Shown here piece after piece: positions 58,310-64,000 of a stretch of 64,000 nt of DNA (positions are counted from its first letter, which is position 1; each line of letters begins with the position of its first letter). Source of the DNA: Amphibalanus amphitrite (taxonomy: Eukaryota; Arthropoda; Thecostraca; Balanomorpha; Balanidae). The notes beneath the pieces are model-generated. The model had not been told where the DNA came from and did not search any database. It saw only the letters and a list, made by a program, of their open reading frames with translations. The stretch is taken from positions 1 through 64,000 of the forward strand of contig NW_024882890.1 of the NCBI RefSeq assembly GCF_019059575.1. Reading direction: 5' to 3'. A program made the position numbers and the translations under genes.

Positions 58310-61300
58310 GACTTATCTGATTCATTTCTGAACAGCAGTCATTATTCATGAAAGAATGCAAGTTCCGATAAAGCATTCAAATAAACGGCCGTTTGCAAAT
58401 AATTGAAATAGAACAAAGCCGGTTGTTTACGCCTGGGTAAACTGTCTGACTGTCGCGGTGTTCGCGTTAATATTCGCCAGTTAATCTTCCGCGCACATAG
58501 GTTCGAATTACCGAACAAGGAGCATTAGGAAGCTTGTAAAAAGCTGGTAATTGCCGAATTATAGCGTTGATTGATTGATGATGATTACATGAGTATGAAA
58601 CCAGGTTTTGCACAAAGCCGAGCTTCCAGTCATTTCCGAAAATGAGGCCGGTGTTTCAGTTTTTGCATGGTAGTTATGAAGTACAGTGTGACACTATGCC
58701 TACCAACTTCATCATTACTCATCATTAAACTCCAAAAACTTCTTCCTAAAAAGAAGACAAAGCAGTCAGTACCTACACATTGCCGCCATCTCTTGGTTTT
58801 AGCATTTGCAAAAAGTGCAGTAATGGAATCAGTAGGTAAATAACAAAATAGCTTCAGTACCTGAATGCTGGAAGTGGATGAGTGCCAATCCGGCTCCATG
58901 CATCCCGTTTTGAGATTATATCGGCACTTGCACAATTTTCCATGCCAGTCGTGGGCTCGTTGGTTCTCTGACCGCCTGTCCTCCCTGGCCCGTCCCCAAT
59001 TCTGTCTGATTGACTGCGCGCCTGCCGCTGCCGCTCCTGTCTCCCTGCCACCCCGCTCAGACTCCCCAGCGCGGCCCGGGCCGGCCCGGCCCGGGTCGAC
59101 AGTGGGGTAGGTCAGCTCCGTACCGCCGCCGCCGCTGCCGCTGCCGCCGCCGAGCCCAGATACAATTCTGTGTGAACGCCGCTCAACTACCTGTGTAGTG
59201 TGTATGCTGCCGCCGACGGGAACCGGTTTTCACACCCCAATTGTAACCCCCATACGCTCCTGTGCAGAGGATGGATTTAGGGGGGGGGGGGGACTTACGG
59301 TCTGGTGTGACATAGAGACCGTCGTTTGGGAAGTTTGGAATAGAAAACGCAATATATTGCAAAAGTAAGGCATTGTTTCGACCACGGAAAATGCGAAATT
59401 GTAAGAAATCACTTATATAAACCATCACAACTCAAAAAAGCCTATCAAATTTTTGCTCTGTATCGATATTTCAAGTTTCCACATTTTTTATTGTTCATAT
59501 TGCATACGGTAGAGAAGCTGGCAGTGCATATTATCTGCCATCAAAAGGGATGTTACAACACTGGCTCAGTGAGAGAAGCGCGGTCTTTGGCAGAGCCGCG
59601 ATGTGTAGTTAGCTATCTTCATCGTGAACTTGACCATGACCGTGGACCGTCTCGGAGTTGTTCAAAGTTTTAGGAAGAGGGCCAACTTTCCCTGTGAACT
59701 TGCCATTACCGACGATCTATAATACCTCGTCGAATATGTCCGCTGTCAGTCTCTCTAAAACAGCTGCTGGAAATGATGGAGATATGTTCGGCATATTTTT
59801 GCCAGACAAACAAACACTATGCGGTTACAAATGTGTGTTGTTGCACTGCTGAACGTGCCAGGGCGGTGGAACTCGCGAGCATTGCCAAGTGTCGTAAAGA
59901 AGCACGTCGAACGGAACCGTAACTCGCTCATCGACATTTGACCGCAGCCTCGCCAGAGCCTGGCCACAGCCCGCTCCAGACGGAGCCCATATAAAACAGC
60001 CAGACTGGACAGCGGGCCAGGTCAAAATAACACCTCCGACCGGAACCTTAGCTGCCTCGGGTGTTGAAGAACGAGTTTCTAATTCGGTGACCTGGCGCGC
60101 ATCGAACTTTGGTGGAGTAAGCGCCGGAAACAAATAAATACAGTCAAGAGACAACAGTTGACCACGGTAGTATGGCTAGTCAATGACAGCGCTTTATTCG
60201 AGTCACGGTTCTCCCGGGCTCCCTGTTCGAGTGTCTGTGGCTCCTTTTTTCCTTCTCCGCCTGACCTTGTCGAGTGCCGACGCCGACGCGGCCCGCACTC
60301 CGGGCGCACACCCATGGAGCAGTAGCTGTGCGGACCATTTATCAGTGCGTGGCCTCCGCTGGCCTGTGTCCGGTCGGCACGCGCCAGGCCCTACCCGAGT
60401 CGGCCCGCGTCATGGCGAGTCGCCGGAGGGCCGACTCGCCGCCGTGGCCGGCTCTCTGACTGATGACTCGGGCGTTACACAGCAGAAACCGGTCAGCGCC
60501 AAAGCGTCCACCCGCAGCTGGCCACAGAGCCGAGCTGATACAGGGATGGTCACAGCTGGACAGAGGTAAACTCAGCCAGTCACAGCTGGTTCAAAAGTAA
60601 ACCCCGCCGGCTACAGGTGACTGAGAGATAAAACTATAGTTCAAGTGCTGCGTGCTGGTAAAACTGGCTTTAGTGGCTGGTCGCAGCTGACACTCCGGTA
60701 AGAATGACTTGAAATTTAGATATTTTTTGGCGTGGAAAAAAAGATTGATGGGATTCAGTCTTTATCGAAACAAACATAAAACCGTTCCGCAAAGAATAAG
60801 GTCAGAGTAGCCTGAGGATCCCCGTGTAGCCTGTAGATTCTCTCGGATAGTGATCACATCCTGTCACGGTGAATCGTTTGATACACCCATCAAACCGCCG
60901 ACCAGCACGCGTCCAAGTGTGGACACACAACGGAGACCGCAAGGCGCCACAATAAATAATAGGTCCCGCTAGACTACACCAGCAGCCACACAATTTATCA
61001 GCGCACAATTAGCCGGGGCTGGAGAGCCATGCGGGCGACCGCTGCGGCAGTCACCACCTGCCTGAGGGCCGGGCCGGTCGGTCACTGACCCCGACCTGCA
61101 GGGCTGCGGGCTGCGAGTGGCGGATCGAGCACAGTGCACACGCAAACCTCTGCTGAATTCTCTGCCAGCCTCTGTATATCCGTGGTATTCGGTTTGTTTC
61201 CAAATCGTGCCCATCTTTCTCCTTCCTTCATTTTAAGACGTCTGAAAGAAAATGATGTTCAGTGTCTTGTGTCTTTTTGTCCACTCTTGAAGAGTTTGTT

Positions 61301-62230
61301 CCTGTGTGCCAAGGATCCCCAGCCGCGGGGTGGAACGGCCTGCGATGTCACGCTATGTGACCTTGTCCGTGTCAACCCACCGGAAGGTCCATGACAGCCT
61401 GATGCTTCGACGATGACGAGTCAGTTTACGCGCCGCTCAGCACCAGCTGAAGGACCGGACAGACGTGAGCGGCACATCTGCGGGCAAGCGGTCAAACAAA
61501 ACTCCTCTCACTGAGAGATAGCCGCCCTAAGCACTCTACCTCCTCTAATAGCATCAAACTTTGCAAACTTGGCTGGCCTTAGTGACCTACCTTGTTTGAC
61601 GTTGGATTCTACCATCTGACCATGATTGGTTGGTATTAGTCTCACCCGGATTCAGCAGTTTCTAAAAGACTTTTTGATCGATTTCAGCGCAGGGTTGTAT
61701 ACCAATCAAGTCGATTGAATTGATTGATTTGTTTCAACGCGTATTTTGAGTTGATTGGATTGAGTCGATTGACTTTTCGAGATGACTGGTTGACTGACTC
61801 GTTTGACTTTAGCGACTGGTTGACTGATTTGATTCCCGAAAATCAGAGTGACTCGTATGATTGAGTCGATTGAATGGAAAGTTCAAATAAGTTTTAGTTG
61901 ACGAAAAATAATGACACCAATTGATGACACCAAAGATCACAAAACTACACTGCAAACTGCTTGTCATCACAACTGCAACATGGGGTAGATGGCCAAATAA
62001 AGAACAGGGCCTAAACAACATGAACAGCCAACATTGACTTTCAACTGCAATAACTGCTCCAATCCTGGTGATAGAACCTGGCGATGCACCTACCTTCCTT
62101 TCTGCACTCAGCAGGAAACATTTTTTTTTTCAATCCAGATGATAAAGTGCAAGGCCCTATATACTAATAAAGTGTGATTAATTAATAATTCACATCTCCA
62201 CATCTCCTCAGAAACAATCCACTGAACTCT
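58310..62230. other. Intergenic, no gene supported
   Basis: AT-rich 58310-58860 and 59320-59560, G12 at 59281-59292, CpG-rich 58990-59130 and 60220-60480. The stretch 61690-61880 is a degenerate low-complexity tract of GATTGA and GACTGGTTGACT words. A TATA-like box at 59990 and a 128-codon frame at 60183-60569 are noted separately. Confidence 0.5.
59990..59996 (+). promoter_or_regulatory. Possible TATA box (TATAAAA)
   Basis: GGAGCCCATATAAAACAGCC in a GC-rich setting. A 128-codon + strand frame starts 190 bases downstream (60183-60569) and includes a hydrophobic stretch (SVAPFFLLRLTLSS), but it has no known domain and uses CpG-rich codons, so a gene here is doubtful. Confidence 0.25.
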
Positions 62231-62234
62231 ATAA

Positions 62235-63181
62235 CCCTCGCCCGTAAACGGCGATCTGCCACCTTCGCCCATGCAGGGGGGGGGGGGGTTGGTGCGACCC
62301 CCGCCCTTGGCGTTTGAAAACGGAGCGTCGTAGAGCTTAGCGCAAAAGACCAACGGATTGCTCTCGCCGAGATCTCGCGATTGGTGGTATATTTTTTGGT
62401 CCTAGGTCAACATTTGACCTACTTTTGACCGGTCAAAGGTCAAATTTTCGGAAAAATAGACTTTTTCAAATTTTCCGCGGCGATTGCGGCAAAACGGTGG
62501 GAGATATCGACTTGAAACTTTCACTATCGTGTTTCTTGATCAATTCTCTATCGTTTGGTATGTATTTCGTTTCCCTAGCTCTAAAAATGGCGCGTTGGGA
62601 GGGCCGGAAGTCGGCAAGGTCACAGTCGGCGGCAGAAATTCGAAAAATCAAAATTTAAATTTTTGAAGTCTGATTGTATTTTTGGATTTGGGATGGCCAT
62701 TGGCTCCCTATAGAAGCTAATATTGCTGCATATTCCCATTGAGGTGACAAGAATTAGCAAAATAGTGGTTCGGGCGCTTTTCAAAAATAGTACCGGACGC
62801 TGTTCCTCTTGTGACGTCATAGCTCCGTGACCTGACCTGACCCGGTCAAGTTTCTTATACCATATGATAGCCAATACTTGCCCCAACATGCATGGGAAGT
62901 TTCATCACGATCCATCAACCGATGTCCGTACCACCGGCAGGAAACCTCGGGCGTTGGCACTCAGTTTGTGAAAATCCGGCCGGAGGCTGTTCCCTTTGTG
63001 ACGTCATAACTCCGTGACCTGACATGACCCGGTCAAATTTTTTTTATCAAAAGATGCGCAAGGTTTGCCCCATAAGGTACCCAAAATTTGGCGGCGCTGC
63101 GCGCCGCCGTTTTTGCACTATTTCCGAAAAACCTCAGGGGGGGGGGTTGCACCAACCCCCCCCCCTACATGGGCGAGGGAT
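62235..63181 (-). mobile_element. piggyBac-like non-autonomous element (family B, copy 2)
   Basis: Inverted copy of 19673-20607, same body sequence. Ends CCCTCGCCC and GGGCGAGGG, with G-tract/C-tract hairpins inside each (about 62275-62305 and 63138-63166). The + strand left end has the repeated TCGCCC motif and spacer; the right end is compact. The flanking direct repeat is ATAA (62231-62234, 63182-63185) instead of TTAA. CREs at 62812-62819 and 62999-63006 are spaced 187 bases, as in copy 1. No transposase. Confidence 0.9.
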
Positions 63182-63185
63182 AAAT

Positions 63186-63831
63186 ATCTGAAACCCCTAC
63201 AAAAATAACTGAAACAAAAGCGCCGTTTTCGTCTCGCTGATTACGTTTGCGTACAATTAATAGCTAATTTGCTGCATTGTTTAATTTGCAGCAGAACGTT
63301 TGTTGATCCTTTTCTCCTGAGAGCCTAAGCATAACATATTAAATATATTTCATTTTCCTTAAAATATTTTACCGAATATTATTAAGTGTTTTTATTTCAA
63401 ATGAAATAATAATTAAAACGAAATTGGTGCTGTACAACCGATTTATTTTATGATGATCTACCATACTACATGATAATCAATGACGTCATCTTACCAAAAA
63501 GTCAAAAGAAGTAGAATAAGGATTTATAAAAGCTTAGCATACTTATTGGCAAAACCAAACCTTTTCGTTGTTTCGCAGTCGCGCCGTGCCGTTTTCCCAG
63601 TCCCTGTCCTCTCCATTTCCTTTTAAATATTTAATCCTCATCCCTATGTATCCCCCAGTCCTAACAGTTTCAAATTGTATTGCAATAAAATGTTTTGAAT
63701 TCTTCACATAGGTACCTAACATTGACATACCACGTCCAGAATCGTGGACCGCTAAATACTTCAAATCTCTTCCTTCCCAATCTGACAACATCCCATGTCT
63801 CAAATACACATTATGTGGAATGATTTTTCAG
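63186..63831. other. AT-rich intergenic or intronic
   Basis: No exon supported. The 88-codon minus-strand frame at 63543-63809 shows no recognisable domain. If 63832-63880 is an exon, this stretch is its upstream intron. Confidence 0.45.
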
Positions 63832-63880
63832 GCTGCCCGTCAGTCTCTGTCTAACCGAAACCGTCACATGCATGATGCAG
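63832..63880 (+). CDS. Candidate internal exon, 49 bp
   Basis: Preceded by a good acceptor (TGATTTTTCAG) and followed by a strong donor (GTAAGA). Two of three frames are open; one reads ARQSLSNRNRHMHDA. Neighbouring DNA is AT-rich, as expected for introns. No partner exon is in the window, so gene identity is unknown and chance splice-like signals remain possible. Confidence 0.25.
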
Positions 63881-64000
63881 GTAAGATATTTATTTCTATT
63901 TCCCTATGGTTAATATGTTATTGATGCATATTATCCATTAAAATAGACATGGTGTAGGGTAAATGGCCAAATCACGAACACTGCCAAATTCCGAGCAGCC

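Noticed and set aside
63543-63809. 88-codon minus-strand ORF
   Set aside because: Reads plausibly but matches no family I know and lies opposite a candidate + strand exon context. Evidence too thin to call.

Overview
This is a eukaryotic nuclear window, mostly non-coding and repeat-rich. Evidence: a spliced gene with GT-AG introns and a poly(A) signal, an arthropod-style initiator plus downstream promoter element, (GA/TC)n microsatellites, a LINE, a DIRS-type retroelement and many DNA transposons. The most likely host is an arthropod, plausibly a crustacean (DIRS elements and long GA/CT arrays fit). A barnacle-like genome is only a guess.

Only one host gene is well supported: a three-exon gene on the + strand (promoter near 16359, CDS 16668-18308, AATAAA at 18770) encoding a 138-residue Ser/Pro/Arg-rich protein that I do not recognise. 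Its 308-nt leader has no ATG and carries a 31-bp tandem repeat, each full unit of which can fold as a small hairpin. A 49-bp candidate exon lies at 63832-63880.

The rest alternates between AT-rich DNA and CpG-rich islands of about 0.5-2 kb (for example 4.6-5.6, 8.8-9.5, 11.8-12.9, 22.0-23.4, 24.1-25.6, 28.4-32.3, 39.0-41.6, 42.7-43.4, 51.9-52.5 and 57.3-58.1 kb). The islands are open on both strands, so their long ORFs are not credible genes. Some hold clustered motifs suggesting regulatory DNA: five CCATAAA sites at 28.6-28.9 kb and perfect CRE sites at 57.96 kb.

DNA transposons are the most informative layer. Four 0.9-kb non-autonomous piggyBac-like elements (7330-8223, 19673-20607, 43629-44513, 62235-63181) start CCCT and end AGGG. 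Three lie between TTAA duplications and one between ATAA. All have one compact and one spaced end, and a G-tract/C-tract hairpin just inside each end. Two are recent copies of one family in opposite orientation, each with twin GGTCA-array plus CRE modules. A 1.9-kb foldback element (2363-4264) carries related sequence in its loop. hAT elements with 8-bp duplications lie at 25842-27561 (inside another element, 25834-28258), 6961-7115, 18888-19155 and 44852-45008. Perfect hairpins (6856-6909, 27276-27318) interrupt hAT relatives.

Retroelements are clustered: a DIRS-like fossil (about 48.6-51.7 kb) next to a nearly full-length minus-strand CR1/L2-like LINE (about 53.0-57.0 kb) that ends directly in an 85-bp CT array.
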